From TMED27 sp041397865 (GTDB lineage: Bacteria > Pseudomonadota > Alphaproteobacteria > Micavibrionales > Micavibrionaceae): a stretch of 64,000 nucleotides of DNA. Where the stretch lies: positions 62,001-126,000 of the forward strand of contig JAWKVT010000001.1 of NCBI GenBank assembly GCA_041397865.1. The letters run 5' to 3'. The notes beneath the pieces are model-generated. The model ran no database searches. It was not told the origin of the DNA and saw only the letters and a program-made list of their open reading frames with translations. Made by a program: the position numbers and the translations under genes. The first letter of the stretch is position 1; every line of letters begins with the position of its first letter. Positions 52,662 to 61,256 of the stretch are shown here, one piece after another.

Positions 52662-52750
52662 GCGGCCGTGGCGGAACTGGTAGACGCGCCAGACTAAGGA
52701 TCTGGTGGAGCGTAAGCTCCTTGGAGGTTCAAGTCCTCTCGGCCGCACCA
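52662..52750 (+). tRNA. tRNA-Leu (anticodon AAG)
   Basis: An 89-base tRNA with encoded CCA. The acceptor stem GCGGCCG pairs with CGGCCGC. The D arm is around GGCGGAACTGGTAGACGC, as in class II tRNAs, and a long variable arm GGAGCGTAAGCTCC follows. The T arm is GAGGTTCAAGTCCTC. The anticodon stem CCAGA/TCTGG holds the loop CTAAGGA, so the anticodon is AAG (52696-52698), reading CUU and, if deaminated to IAG, other CUN codons. Confidence 0.93.
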
Positions 52751-52883
52751 TTTCAAAACATTTCAAGGAAAGCGCCTTCCATAATTTTCTTTGCTTCGCC
52801 GCAGCAAAAGGCTTGCAAGCGGCGGAAAATGGGTGTTTATTGTGTGTGCAATCTATACATATACGCCTTAAAGGAGGCAAAAA

Positions 52884-54008
52884 ATGTCTAAACCTGAATA
52901 CACTCTCGCAGAATACATTTGGATCGACGGGACGGTCCCCACGCGCTTTTTACGTTCAAAAGGGCGCGCTGTAAATTTCGGCAAAACCCCTAAAATAGAA
53001 GACTTTCCGCAATGGAGCTTTGATGGCTCTTCGACGATGCAGGCCGAAGGCGGCGACTCCGACTGTCTGCTCCAGCCTGTTTCGTATGTTTCCGACCCTG
53101 TTCGCGGCGAAGGCAACTTCCTTGTGATGTGCGAGGTTTTAAATCCTGATGGCTCTCCGCATGAAAGCAATTCAAGGGCGCAACTTCGCGAGGTTCTTGA
53201 TGCCGGCGCCGGAAAGCAGGAGCCGTGGCTTGGCTTCGAGCAGGAATACACACTCTTTAACAAAGGCCGCCGCTCGCCGCTTGGCTGGCCGGAGCATGGC
53301 TTCCCCGCGCCGCAGGGTCCGTATTATTGCGGCGTTGGCGCGGATGAAGCCTTTGGCCGCGAGGTTGCCGAAGCGCACGCCGAGGCCTGCCTTGATGCGG
53401 GGATTATGTATTACGGCCTGAATGCTGAGGTGATGCCCGGACAATGGGAATTCCAGATTGGCTATCGCGGTGACGACAGCGAAGATGCCGGCGCATTGTC
53501 GATTTGCGACCAGACATGGATCGCCCGCTGGCTGCTCTACAGGGTTGCCGAAGAATTCGAAATTTCCGCCACGCTGGACAACAAGCCTGTAAAGGGTGAC
53601 TGGAACGGCGCGGGAATGCACACGAATTTTTCAACAAAAGATACACGCGACAAGGCCAAGGGTCAGGCTGCTATCGACGCCGCCATGGAAGCTCTTGAGA
53701 AAAAGCATGTGGAGCATATCGCCCTTTACGGCGCCGGGCTGGAGGCGCGTCTGACCGGAGAGCATGAAACATGCAATATTAATACCTTTAAGGTCGGAAC
53801 CGCCGACCGGGGATGTTCGATCCGCATTCCCGCTCCTGTTGCGGAAAAAGGCTACGGTTATTTCGAAGACCGCCGTCCCGGCGCAAATGCCGACCCCTAT
53901 CTGGTCGCCGCGCGCCTGTGTACAACAGTTGCCGGTATCGATGAATCCGTGATGAAATTCAGCCACTGGCCGCGCAAGGATAAAAAACTGCGCATCGCCG
54001 CCGAATAA
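52884..54008 (+). CDS. Glutamine synthetase, type II (eukaryote-like)
   Basis: It makes glutamine from glutamate, ammonia and ATP, 374 residues. The short length, FPQWSFDGSSTMQAEGGDSD, GFEQEYTLF, MPGQWEFQIGY, GDWNGAGMHTNFS and RGCSIRIP identify the GSII form found in plants and in several alphaproteobacteria. GSII lacks the adenylylation loop of GSI, so GlnE control does not apply. A strong ribosome site (AAAGGAGG) precedes the ATG and a terminator follows. The tRNA-Leu gene lies 130 bases upstream. Confidence 0.93.
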   Translation: MSKPEYTLAEYIWIDGTVPTRFLRSKGRAVNFGKTPKIEDFPQWSFDGSSTMQAEGGDSDCLLQPVSYVSDPVRGEGNFLVMCEVLNPDGSPHESNSRAQLREVLDAGAGKQEPWLGFEQEYTLFNKGRRSPLGWPEHGFPAPQGPYYCGVGADEAFGREVAEAHAEACLDAGIMYYGLNAEVMPGQWEFQIGYRGDDSEDAGALSICDQTWIARWLLYRVAEEFEISATLDNKPVKGDWNGAGMHTNFSTKDTRDKAKGQAAIDAAMEALEKKHVEHIALYGAGLEARLTGEHETCNINTFKVGTADRGCSIRIPAPVAEKGYGYFEDRRPGANADPYLVAARLCTTVAGIDESVMKFSHWPRKDKKLRIAAE

Positions 54009-54033
54009 AAATCGGCTTTTTAAAAGGATATCT

Positions 54034-54065
54034 GAAGCGCCGGTTTTTCCGGCGCTTCTTTTTTG
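54034..54065 (+). terminator. Rho-independent terminator after glutamine synthetase
   Basis: GAAGCGCCGG-TTTTT-CCGGCGCTTC followed by TTTTTT: a 10-bp perfect stem with a 5-base loop and U tract, 26 bases after the stop codon. Confidence 0.93.
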
Positions 54066-54098
54066 TCGCAACGCCAAACATTATGAAAAAACATGTAT

Positions 54099-54127
54099 TT
54101 GTTTTGTTAACTTTTATAGAGTATTCT
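54099..54127 (+). promoter_or_regulatory. Candidate sigma70-type promoter of the pilus operon
   Basis: TTGTTT at 54099-54104, a 17-base spacer, then TATTCT at 54122-54127, in an AT-rich stretch between the terminator and the first operon gene. It is a reasonable match to -35 and -10 boxes but is not verified. Confidence 0.35.
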
Positions 54128-54202
54128 AAACACTCGAGCGGCACGCTTCTTAAGAGTACTTAATCAAAATTATAAATTAAAGACAGGGCAAAGAGCTTTA
54201 AT

Positions 54203-56233
54203 ATGATCCAGAAGGATAAGGACAGCATGGGCAATGAAAAGCCGAAGGAAACGGATGCAGCAGCGCTGGAAGGCGAAGTGCTTGACACATTTCAGGATTT
54301 CACGCTGGAAACGCCCGAAGAAGAAAAAGGGCAGGGCGTTGATAAAACGTCGGCAGACTTGACCATTCTGGAAGGTGAGAGCGAAACCATCCCGGAAAAG
54401 CCGAAGGATGACGGCCCGGCCTTGCCGGCAAAATTTGTGCCGAACCGGCAAAAAAACGCGCAAGGTTCACAGGGCGGGCGCGACCTCAAAACATTCGCAA
54501 CCGACGTTACAAGGGCAGACGATACCGACGCCGAAACCGAAGATGAGATCCGCAAGAAAGGCCGTATCGGCGATCGGCTCGTTGAAATGGGGCTAATCAC
54601 CGAAGGGCAACTGAACGTGGCCCTTCAGGAAAAGAAAATTTCCGACAAAATGCTGGGCGAGATCATGGTCGATCTCGGCTTTATTGACGAAGACACGCTC
54701 AGCGCGTTCCTCGCCAGTGAATCCGGCTTTGAACTTTTCGACCCGCAAAACACGATTTTCGACGGTGACGTTCTGGCGCTGATCGGCAAAGAAGATGCTC
54801 TCAGGTTCCAGTTGCTGCCTGTTTCCATGAACGAGAATTCAATTAAGGTCGCCATGGCCGACCCTTACGACATCGTGGCCACCGATACCCTGCGGCGTTT
54901 TTTGCCGAAGGGGCTGTCTATAAAACCCATGATCTGTACGCCGAAAGTCTTAAGCGACGCGATCGACGCCGCTTACGGTTACGCCAGCTCCGTCACCGCA
55001 ATTTTGCAGGAGCTTGAAGACGGCAAGGAACAAAAAGACGTGGCCTCCCTGAACGAAAGTGAGGCCTTCGCTCACCCGATTGTCCGGCTTGTCAACGCGC
55101 TGGTTTTTGAGGCCGTAAAGCTCGGAGCCTCGGACCTTCACTTTGAACCGGAGGAAAACTTTATCCGCCTGCGCTATCGTAAAGACGGCGTGCTGTTCAC
55201 TGCGCAGATTTTGCACAAGCAGCACTGGAACGGAATTTCACAGCGCATCAAGATCATGTCCGGCATGAATATTGCCGATAAACTTGGTGCACAGGACGGG
55301 CGTTTTCGCATGAATGTCGGCGGGCGCGAGGCTGATTTTCGCGTATCCTCTCTGCCCACCGTTCATGGTGAAAACATCGTTTTGCGTGTTCTGGACCAGA
55401 GCGAGTCGATCATGCCCATGGAAAAGCTGGGCTTTAGCCAGCACAACCTGAACATGATTAAGCAGGCCCAAAGCAAGCCCGAGGGAATTGTGATCGTCAC
55501 CGGTCCGACAGGCTCGGGTAAGACGACCTCTTTATATTCCATGCTGAACGAAATTAACGATGTCGAGGTGAATATCCAGACATTGGAAGATCCCGTGGAA
55601 TATTCCCTGCCAATGATTCGTCAAACGCATGTGCGCGAAGGCGTTTTAGAGTTTGCCGATGGGATTAAGGCTCTGCTGCGTCAGGACCCCGATATCATTT
55701 TCATCGGAGAGATTCGCGACGGCGAAACCGCCGGCATGGCTTTGAAAGCGGCAATGACCGGCCACCAGGTTTATACAACGCTCCACACAAACGATTCTTT
55801 CGGCGCGATTCCTCGTCTGTTCGACCTAGGGCTAAAGCCCGGTATGGTTGCCGGCTCGATTATCGCCATATTCGCCCAGCGTCTGACACGAAAACTGTGT
55901 GAAGGCTGCAAGGTCGAATACAAACCCGATGCGCAGGAATGCAAAATCCTTGGTGTCGACCCCGACGATCCCCCTCCGGTTTACAAAGCCCGGCAGGGCG
56001 GTTGCGATGCGTGCGCAGGCGCAGGTTACAAGGGCCGTACGGCGGTTGTAGAGATTTTGTCTTTTGACGAAGAGATGGATGAATTGCTCGCGCGCGGCGA
56101 ATCTAAAGCTGAGTTAAAAGCCCTTGCCGTTAAAAAAGGCTTCAAAAGCATGCGAGACGATGGCATTCTTAAAATTCTGGAGGGAATCACCTCTCTTGAG
56201 GCGCTCGCCAAAGTGGTCGATGTCAGACCGTGA
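54203..56233 (+). CDS. Type IV pilus/type II secretion assembly ATPase (GspE/PilB family)
   Basis: The cytoplasmic hexameric ATPase that drives pilus or pseudopilus polymerisation, 676 residues. An acidic, disordered N-terminus (1-110) is followed by an MshEN-type domain (about 115-260; IGDRLVEMGLITEGQLNVAL). The catalytic domain has Walker A GPTGSGKTTSLYSM (about 433), the Asp box, Walker B IIFIGEIRDGETA and the His box HQVYTTLHTND. Two Cys pairs (LCEGC, CDACAG) bind zinc in the family. An ATG at 54227 with AAGGA upstream is an alternative start. It is the first gene of the operon. Confidence 0.93.
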   Translation: MIQKDKDSMGNEKPKETDAAALEGEVLDTFQDFTLETPEEEKGQGVDKTSADLTILEGESETIPEKPKDDGPALPAKFVPNRQKNAQGSQGGRDLKTFATDVTRADDTDAETEDEIRKKGRIGDRLVEMGLITEGQLNVALQEKKISDKMLGEIMVDLGFIDEDTLSAFLASESGFELFDPQNTIFDGDVLALIGKEDALRFQLLPVSMNENSIKVAMADPYDIVATDTLRRFLPKGLSIKPMICTPKVLSDAIDAAYGYASSVTAILQELEDGKEQKDVASLNESEAFAHPIVRLVNALVFEAVKLGASDLHFEPEENFIRLRYRKDGVLFTAQILHKQHWNGISQRIKIMSGMNIADKLGAQDGRFRMNVGGREADFRVSSLPTVHGENIVLRVLDQSESIMPMEKLGFSQHNLNMIKQAQSKPEGIVIVTGPTGSGKTTSLYSMLNEINDVEVNIQTLEDPVEYSLPMIRQTHVREGVLEFADGIKALLRQDPDIIFIGEIRDGETAGMALKAAMTGHQVYTTLHTNDSFGAIPRLFDLGLKPGMVAGSIIAIFAQRLTRKLCEGCKVEYKPDAQECKILGVDPDDPPPVYKARQGGCDACAGAGYKGRTAVVEILSFDEEMDELLARGESKAELKALAVKKGFKSMRDDGILKILEGITSLEALAKVVDVRP

Positions 56234-56263
56234 TCTTTTGAGTTTCGTTAGGGGTTTTTAGCT

Positions 56264-57517
56264 ATTCAACGTTACAAGTACAAAGCCATAAACACAAAGG
56301 GACGGCCTATTCGCGGGAATATCGCGGCCAATAGCGAGGTCGACCTGTATAAGCAGCTCCAGTCCGCCGGGCTGGAGTTGATCGACTGCTCGGTGATATC
56401 GACAAGATCACAGAAAAGCTTAATCCAGTTTGGCGCTAAAAAAATTAAACTGCGCGATATTATCCAGCTTTTTGTCCAGATGGAACAGATGCAAAGTGCG
56501 GGCGTCCCGCTTCTCGACGCCCTGTCAGATGTACGCGATTCAACGGAGCATGACGGCCTGCGCGATATCATGTCCGAAATTTTTCGTGATGTTTCCGACG
56601 GTTCGTCTTTGTCCGAATCCATGAATAAACACCCTAAAGTCTTCCCTCCGCTTTATATCTCGTTGATTGAGGCGGGTGAGGAAACCGGGGACCTTACATC
56701 ATCTTACTTGCAGCTTATCAAATATCTGAAGTGGGTGGATGTCGTGCAGGCCAAGATTCGCAAAGCCACACGCTATCCGATGATCGTTACCGGCGTTGTG
56801 CTCATTACTATTGTTTTTATGATGAGTATCGTCGTCCCCCAGATCGTAGGCTTCCTGAAATTCCTCGAGATTGATTTGCCGTGGTTCTCCATAGCTTTGA
56901 TCGCCACATCGAATTTTATGATCGAAAAACAATTCGGCATTTTCGGCTTACCCGTTTACGGCGCGTTTATCGTTCTGGGAACACCCGTTATTTTGGTCCT
57001 GCTGATTAAGGCGTTGCGGGCAAGCTCCGACGGTATCGCTTATAAATTCGACGAATGGTATTTAAAAGCGCCTGTTTTCGGGCCGTTGATTCGTAAAATT
57101 TCAATCGCCCGTTATTCGCAGACATTCGGCGCCCTCTACGCCAGCGGAATTAATGTGATTGGTGCGCTCGAAGCCGCGCGGGCAACTGTGACCAATCTGG
57201 TCATGATCGACGCGATGGAAAGCGTCGAAGCGCATGTAAAGGCCGGAAGCGCTCTGTCCGAAGCGTTCAACGCAAGCGGTGAATTTCCAAGTCTCGTCGT
57301 GCGCATGGTAAGGGTCGGAGAGGAATCGGGGAACCTCACGCCTGTCCTCGATCAGGTGTCCGAATTCTACACGCACGATGTAAATGAAGCGATTGAGGCT
57401 TTAATTGAGATGATTCAACCGACGTTAACTGCTATACTGGGTTTGATTATCGCATGGATCGCCGCCGGAAGTCTTGGCCCGATCTATCTTAATCTTGGGA
57501 ACTTTATGGATTTTTAG
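56264..57517 (+). CDS. Inner-membrane platform protein (PilC/GspF family), probable ATT start
   Basis: The polytopic protein on which the assembly ATPase acts. The frame encodes family residues from QRYKYKAINTKGRPIRGNIAANSEVDLYKQLQ onward, back to a stop at 56249-56251. No ATG, GTG or TTG lies in frame before the TTG at 56378, which would remove about 38 conserved residues. AGGGG at 56250-56254 is well placed for the ATT at 56264, giving 417 residues, near the usual 400-405. Helices: MIVTGVVLITIVFMMSIVVP, about 205-225, and the C-terminal LTAILGLIIAWIAAGSLG. Two T2SSF domains are present. Confidence 0.88.
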   Translation: MQRYKYKAINTKGRPIRGNIAANSEVDLYKQLQSAGLELIDCSVISTRSQKSLIQFGAKKIKLRDIIQLFVQMEQMQSAGVPLLDALSDVRDSTEHDGLRDIMSEIFRDVSDGSSLSESMNKHPKVFPPLYISLIEAGEETGDLTSSYLQLIKYLKWVDVVQAKIRKATRYPMIVTGVVLITIVFMMSIVVPQIVGFLKFLEIDLPWFSIALIATSNFMIEKQFGIFGLPVYGAFIVLGTPVILVLLIKALRASSDGIAYKFDEWYLKAPVFGPLIRKISIARYSQTFGALYASGINVIGALEAARATVTNLVMIDAMESVEAHVKAGSALSEAFNASGEFPSLVVRMVRVGEESGNLTPVLDQVSEFYTHDVNEAIEALIEMIQPTLTAILGLIIAWIAAGSLGPIYLNLGNFMDF

Positions 57518-57524
57518 GGGTCTG

Positions 57525-59135
57525 ATGTCACTGTCTTTTTTATCGCCAGCGCGTACGGTTTTACTGGTATCGGATGAATTCTTATTCATATTTTCCGCCA
57601 GTGCGTCAGGCGTGCGGCTTGTCGATTCGCTGCCGTGGGACGCTGAAAATTTTGAATCCGCCGTTGCAGGTATTGTTTCAAAAGAGTGCGGTAAAAAACC
57701 TGTCCTGATCCTCAATGACATGGTCGAGCAGCACTACCGCAAGGAGCGCGTGGTCCGTGTCGGCGTCGGTATGGTTGATAAAATGTCCATGGTTAAGCGA
57801 AAGTTGAACGTCGCTTTCCCGACCTATTCAATGCGCGCAGCCTATCCGCTAAAGGAAAAAATAGCCAAAACCGGCTCTCAGGCCGCCGCCGATGTTTATA
57901 TTTTCGCTGCTGTCGCAAACAGCGATCAGGTTTCAAGAACAATCAGCGCCACGAAAAAATCTCTGGCTTCTGTCGCCGGTTTCTGCCTGCTGCCCGTTGA
58001 ATCGTCGGATATGGTCAAGGCCCTGTCGGTAAAACTCGGCGCAAAAAGAAAGCGCGGAAAAAATGCCTGGACGGTCTTTATCGGCCAGCACCGCGGCGGC
58101 AATCTGCGGCAGGTTCTGACGAAAAACGGAGAGCTGGGGCTGACACGGATGAGCCCGATCGTCGAGAGCGACGCAGACCCCGAGGTCTGGGCGCGCGAAC
58201 TGAATCAGGAATTTAAATCGACAATCAGCTATCTCTCGCGTCTGGGTTACGACCCTGATGACGGCCTCGATGTGTTCGTTATCGCCAATCCCGCACCCGG
58301 CGAGGCTCTAAAGGCCATCTTCGACGAGGATTGCAACCTGCATGTTCTGGGCGCCAGTGAAGCGGCAAAGCTTTTAGGGCTTCAGATAGGTCCGCAAGCA
58401 GATGAGCGTTACGCCGATGTTTTGCATGTTGGCTGGGCCGGGCGGAAAGGGCGCTTCATCCTGCCGATGAAGGTCGCGCAGGTCGATAAGGTTTCAAAGC
58501 CCCGTCAGGCCGCAACCGTTGCCGGGCTGTTCCTGTTCGCCGGGGCGGCTTTTTTGGGCTTTCAGACTGTCTCCAAGCTCGGAACGCTCAGCGAGATCAA
58601 CAGCAGTATCCAGTTGTCACAGCGCCAGAAATCGCAGCTTGATTCTCAATACCAAAGGGAAACGCAGCGCCTTCAGGATGTCGGCTTTGATGCGCGCCTT
58701 GTGCAAAGCTCTCTCGCCGTTTACGAGGAGCTTGAAGCCGACCGTATCAGGGTCCTTGATCTTTATAAAGGCGTAGGAAAAGCGCTGGGTAAGGATTTGC
58801 GCGTGGATAGTATTAAGGTTGAGCGCAGCCGCCCCGGTGTTGTAGGGCGCGCATGGAACGCTGTGAAAAATGAAAAAGGCGGCCCGTTATTTGAGGCGCG
58901 GCTGAAAATGACATACCCTTCAACCGCCAATATCGACCGGGGAAACAAGGAGGTTTCGGATCTGCGCAGCAGGATAGAAACTGTACTGCCCGCTCATAAG
59001 GTTGAGGTCACGAAGTTCCTCAAGGATTACGAATATACGGAAGGGCTGATCGTCGAGGCCGGCGATTTGGAGCGGCAAAACGTCCAGCAGGATTTTGTTG
59101 CGGAAATATTGATTAAGGGACCGGTGCCGGAATGA
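57525..59135 (+). CDS. GspL/PilM-N-like inner-membrane protein
   Basis: A 536-residue protein. The first 320 residues form a cytoplasmic domain (RTVLLVSDEFLFIFSASASGVRLVDSL; VFIGQHRGGNLRQVL), possibly actin-like as in PilM or GspL. One membrane helix follows (AATVAGLFLFAGAAFLGF, about 330-347), then a coiled coil and a periplasmic part. This is the plan of GspL, or of PilM fused to PilN. It starts 7 bases after pilC, with AGGGG as ribosome site, and overlaps the next gene by 4 bases. Position in the operon supports the call more than sequence does. Confidence 0.65.
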   Translation: MSLSFLSPARTVLLVSDEFLFIFSASASGVRLVDSLPWDAENFESAVAGIVSKECGKKPVLILNDMVEQHYRKERVVRVGVGMVDKMSMVKRKLNVAFPTYSMRAAYPLKEKIAKTGSQAAADVYIFAAVANSDQVSRTISATKKSLASVAGFCLLPVESSDMVKALSVKLGAKRKRGKNAWTVFIGQHRGGNLRQVLTKNGELGLTRMSPIVESDADPEVWARELNQEFKSTISYLSRLGYDPDDGLDVFVIANPAPGEALKAIFDEDCNLHVLGASEAAKLLGLQIGPQADERYADVLHVGWAGRKGRFILPMKVAQVDKVSKPRQAATVAGLFLFAGAAFLGFQTVSKLGTLSEINSSIQLSQRQKSQLDSQYQRETQRLQDVGFDARLVQSSLAVYEELEADRIRVLDLYKGVGKALGKDLRVDSIKVERSRPGVVGRAWNAVKNEKGGPLFEARLKMTYPSTANIDRGNKEVSDLRSRIETVLPAHKVEVTKFLKDYEYTEGLIVEAGDLERQNVQQDFVAEILIKGPVPE

Positions 59136-59776
59136 TTGCTGTTCTTGGAATAAAACGTGTTATTGTTTTGCTGTTTCTGGCTGCCACCTGCGCGCTGCTC
59201 GGCGCGGCGGTGTATATGTACATGATCCCCGAAGTCGCGGCGAAGCAACGTGAGTTCAGAAGCCTCCAGGGGCAGGTTTCAACGCTGCGCGGGGATATCA
59301 ACCGCATGCAGGTCGAATTTGAACAGCTCGAAGATCAAAAAGAAGAGTTCGAAGCCCTCGCCGCCGATGGATTCTTTAAAGATCAGGGCCGCCGTCAGGC
59401 CGAACTGATCCTAAACAAAATTCAAAAAACATCCGGCGTAAACAAGGCCATCGCCAGCATAGACTCCGGCATAATTGAAGATAATGAAGAGGCAAAAAAG
59501 GCCGGGCATAAAATCCTGAAAAGCCCGGTTTCAATAAAGCTTGAAGCCTTTGACGACATAAATGTTTTTCACTACCTGTTTCTGGTCGAACGCTACTTCC
59601 CCGGTCATATATCAATCGAAAGAGTGTATCTGGAGAGAAAGGCCGACGTAACCGGAACGGTTCTGCGCGCCATTGCAACGGAAAGCAATCCCGCTTTGGT
59701 TGAAGCCGATATAAGCATGATGTGGAGAACGATGATCCCTGAATCCAGCGTAATAGGAGGGGAGCAGAAAAAATGA
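59132..59776 (+). CDS. PilO/GspM-like inner-membrane protein
   Basis: A 214-residue bitopic protein: N-terminal helix (VIVLLFLAATCALLGAAVYMY), a coiled coil (QREFRSLQGQVSTLRGDINRMQVEFEQLEDQ, about 35-75) and a ferredoxin-like periplasmic domain. This is the architecture of PilO and GspM, which pair with PilN or GspL. It overlaps both neighbours by 4 bases, indicating tight coupling. The sequence itself gives no family motif. Confidence 0.6.
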   Translation: MIAVLGIKRVIVLLFLAATCALLGAAVYMYMIPEVAAKQREFRSLQGQVSTLRGDINRMQVEFEQLEDQKEEFEALAADGFFKDQGRRQAELILNKIQKTSGVNKAIASIDSGIIEDNEEAKKAGHKILKSPVSIKLEAFDDINVFHYLFLVERYFPGHISIERVYLERKADVTGTVLRAIATESNPALVEADISMMWRTMIPESSVIGGEQKK

Positions 59777-60372
59777 TAAATGCTTTTCGTATAGTGGTAT
59801 TTCGTATGTTCGTTTGCGCGGCGCTGCTGACGCTTCCCTTGCTTGTGTTTTCTCCGGATGCGCAGGTGCAGGCGCAGCCGGTACAGCCGGGGCAGGGGGC
59901 GCAAATTCAGTCTCCCGCGCCCGCAGCACCGCTCTCCGTACAGGAACAGCAGCGGCAGGGTGATGGGTTCAACCCCAATGATTACGATTCCCTGGTTTTT
60001 ACGCATTGGGAACATATCGCAATCGAAGATGCCCGGCGGTCTCGCGGTAAAACCCGCTCCGTCTCCGAGGCCGAGTTGATACGCGATATAAATAAACGTG
60101 ATGACCGCTCCGAAAAGATCAAGCCTGCGCCTGAGGAGCGGGAAATCCGGCTCAGCGGTATCGTGTATCACAGCGCAAAAGACTGGACCTTGTGGCTGAA
60201 CGAACAGCGCGTAACCCCCGAGGCCATCCCCGAGGAGGTTATGGATCTCAAAGTGTATAAAACCTATATTGAATTCCGCTGGTTTGACGACTGGACGAAT
60301 CAGATTTTCCCCATTCGTCTGCGTCCGCACCAGCGCTTTAATATTGATACCCGAATTTTCCTTCCCGGATAG
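59773..60372 (+). CDS. PilP/GspC-like periplasmic protein
   Basis: A 199-residue protein with an N-terminal signal or anchor (MFVCAALLTLPLLVFS) and a Pro/Gln-rich linker (QPVQPGQGAQIQSPAPAAP). A C-terminal domain of beta type follows, containing REIRLSGIVYHSAKDWTLWLNEQRVTPEAIP. The segment L-x-G-I-V-Y...W-L-N resembles the homology region of PilP and GspC proteins, which link the inner platform to the secretin. The last gene of the tight overlap chain. The secretin gene itself is not in the window. Confidence 0.6.
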   Translation: MINAFRIVVFRMFVCAALLTLPLLVFSPDAQVQAQPVQPGQGAQIQSPAPAAPLSVQEQQRQGDGFNPNDYDSLVFTHWEHIAIEDARRSRGKTRSVSEAELIRDINKRDDRSEKIKPAPEEREIRLSGIVYHSAKDWTLWLNEQRVTPEAIPEEVMDLKVYKTYIEFRWFDDWTNQIFPIRLRPHQRFNIDTRIFLPG

Positions 60373-60382
60373 GTCAGCAACA

Positions 60383-61138
60383 ATGAAACCGGATGCAACA
60401 CAGGACGAAAACGCTGCGGCGCTTCTCATGAAAGACGTTCATGTGTCGTATGGTGGGCTTAAGGCCGTCGAAAATATAAACTTGCAGGTAAACCCCGGCG
60501 AGTTTTTCGGCCTGATCGGCCTCAACGGCGCAGGCAAAACCACGCTTATCAAAACGCTTTTGGATCTGCGCTCCCAAAATGGCGGGGACGTACGGATATT
60601 TGGCTGCCCGCCCCATGAAAAAGGCGTCAAGAAACGTCTGGCCTTTCTGCCCGAGCGTTTCGAACCCCCGTGGTTTTTAAGCGGTATGGAGTTTCTCAAA
60701 TTCTCCGCCCGGCTTTACCGCCACGAACTTCCGGACCAGCGCTGCATCGAATATGCCCAGCGCATCTCACTTGATACCGCCGCGCTGAAGCGCCGCGTCC
60801 ACACCTATTCAAAAGGCATGCGTCAGAAGCTCGGACTGCTCGGAACCGTCCTGACCGGCTGTGATCTGCTGATTCTGGACGAACCGATGAGCGGCCTCGA
60901 TCCCATCGCCAGAGTGCAAACGAAAAACCTTCTTTTAGAAGCAAAAGCAAACGGATGCACGATTTTCTTAAGCTCGCACATCCTCGCCGATATGGACGAA
61001 ATCTGCGACCGGGTTGCCATCCTGCACAACAAAACTATTCGCTTCACCGGTCCGCCATCGGACTTCAAAACCCGCAATGCGTCAAAAACACTGGAACAGG
61101 CTTTCCTACATTTTATTGAGGAAAAAAGCGCAGCGTGA
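60383..61138 (+). CDS. ABC transporter ATP-binding protein
   Basis: A 251-residue ATPase subunit. Walker A GLNGAGKTTLIKTLL, signature YSKGMRQKLGL, Walker B LLILDEPMSGLDP and the switch His in FLSSHILADMDE are intact. It belongs to the CcmA/NatA type, exporting lipids, drugs or extracellular polymers. No permease gene is adjacent, which is odd because it sits inside the pilus operon, 10 bases after the PilP-like gene. The start MKPDATQDENAAALL at 60383 is chosen over upstream in-frame codons inside the preceding gene. Confidence 0.9.
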   Translation: MKPDATQDENAAALLMKDVHVSYGGLKAVENINLQVNPGEFFGLIGLNGAGKTTLIKTLLDLRSQNGGDVRIFGCPPHEKGVKKRLAFLPERFEPPWFLSGMEFLKFSARLYRHELPDQRCIEYAQRISLDTAALKRRVHTYSKGMRQKLGLLGTVLTGCDLLILDEPMSGLDPIARVQTKNLLLEAKANGCTIFLSSHILADMDEICDRVAILHNKTIRFTGPPSDFKTRNASKTLEQAFLHFIEEKSAA

Positions 61139-61256
61139 TAGTCTATTAGGGCAGGAGCGTGTAATCTTTGATTCGCTTTCTACGTCCATGTCAGGGAAAT
61201 TCAAAAAGTAACGAAATTCAAAAGTAACAAAGTTTAAGTTCAAAACAGGTTTTCAG

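Noticed and set aside
52589..52974. Short frames crossing the tRNA-Leu gene
   Set aside because: They read through a well-formed tRNA and into glutamine synthetase; not real genes.
61195..61235. Short direct repeat ATTCAAAAAGTAACGAA / ATTCAAAAGTAACAAAG before the TPR gene
   Set aside because: Only two low-complexity copies; could be an operator but nothing supports it.
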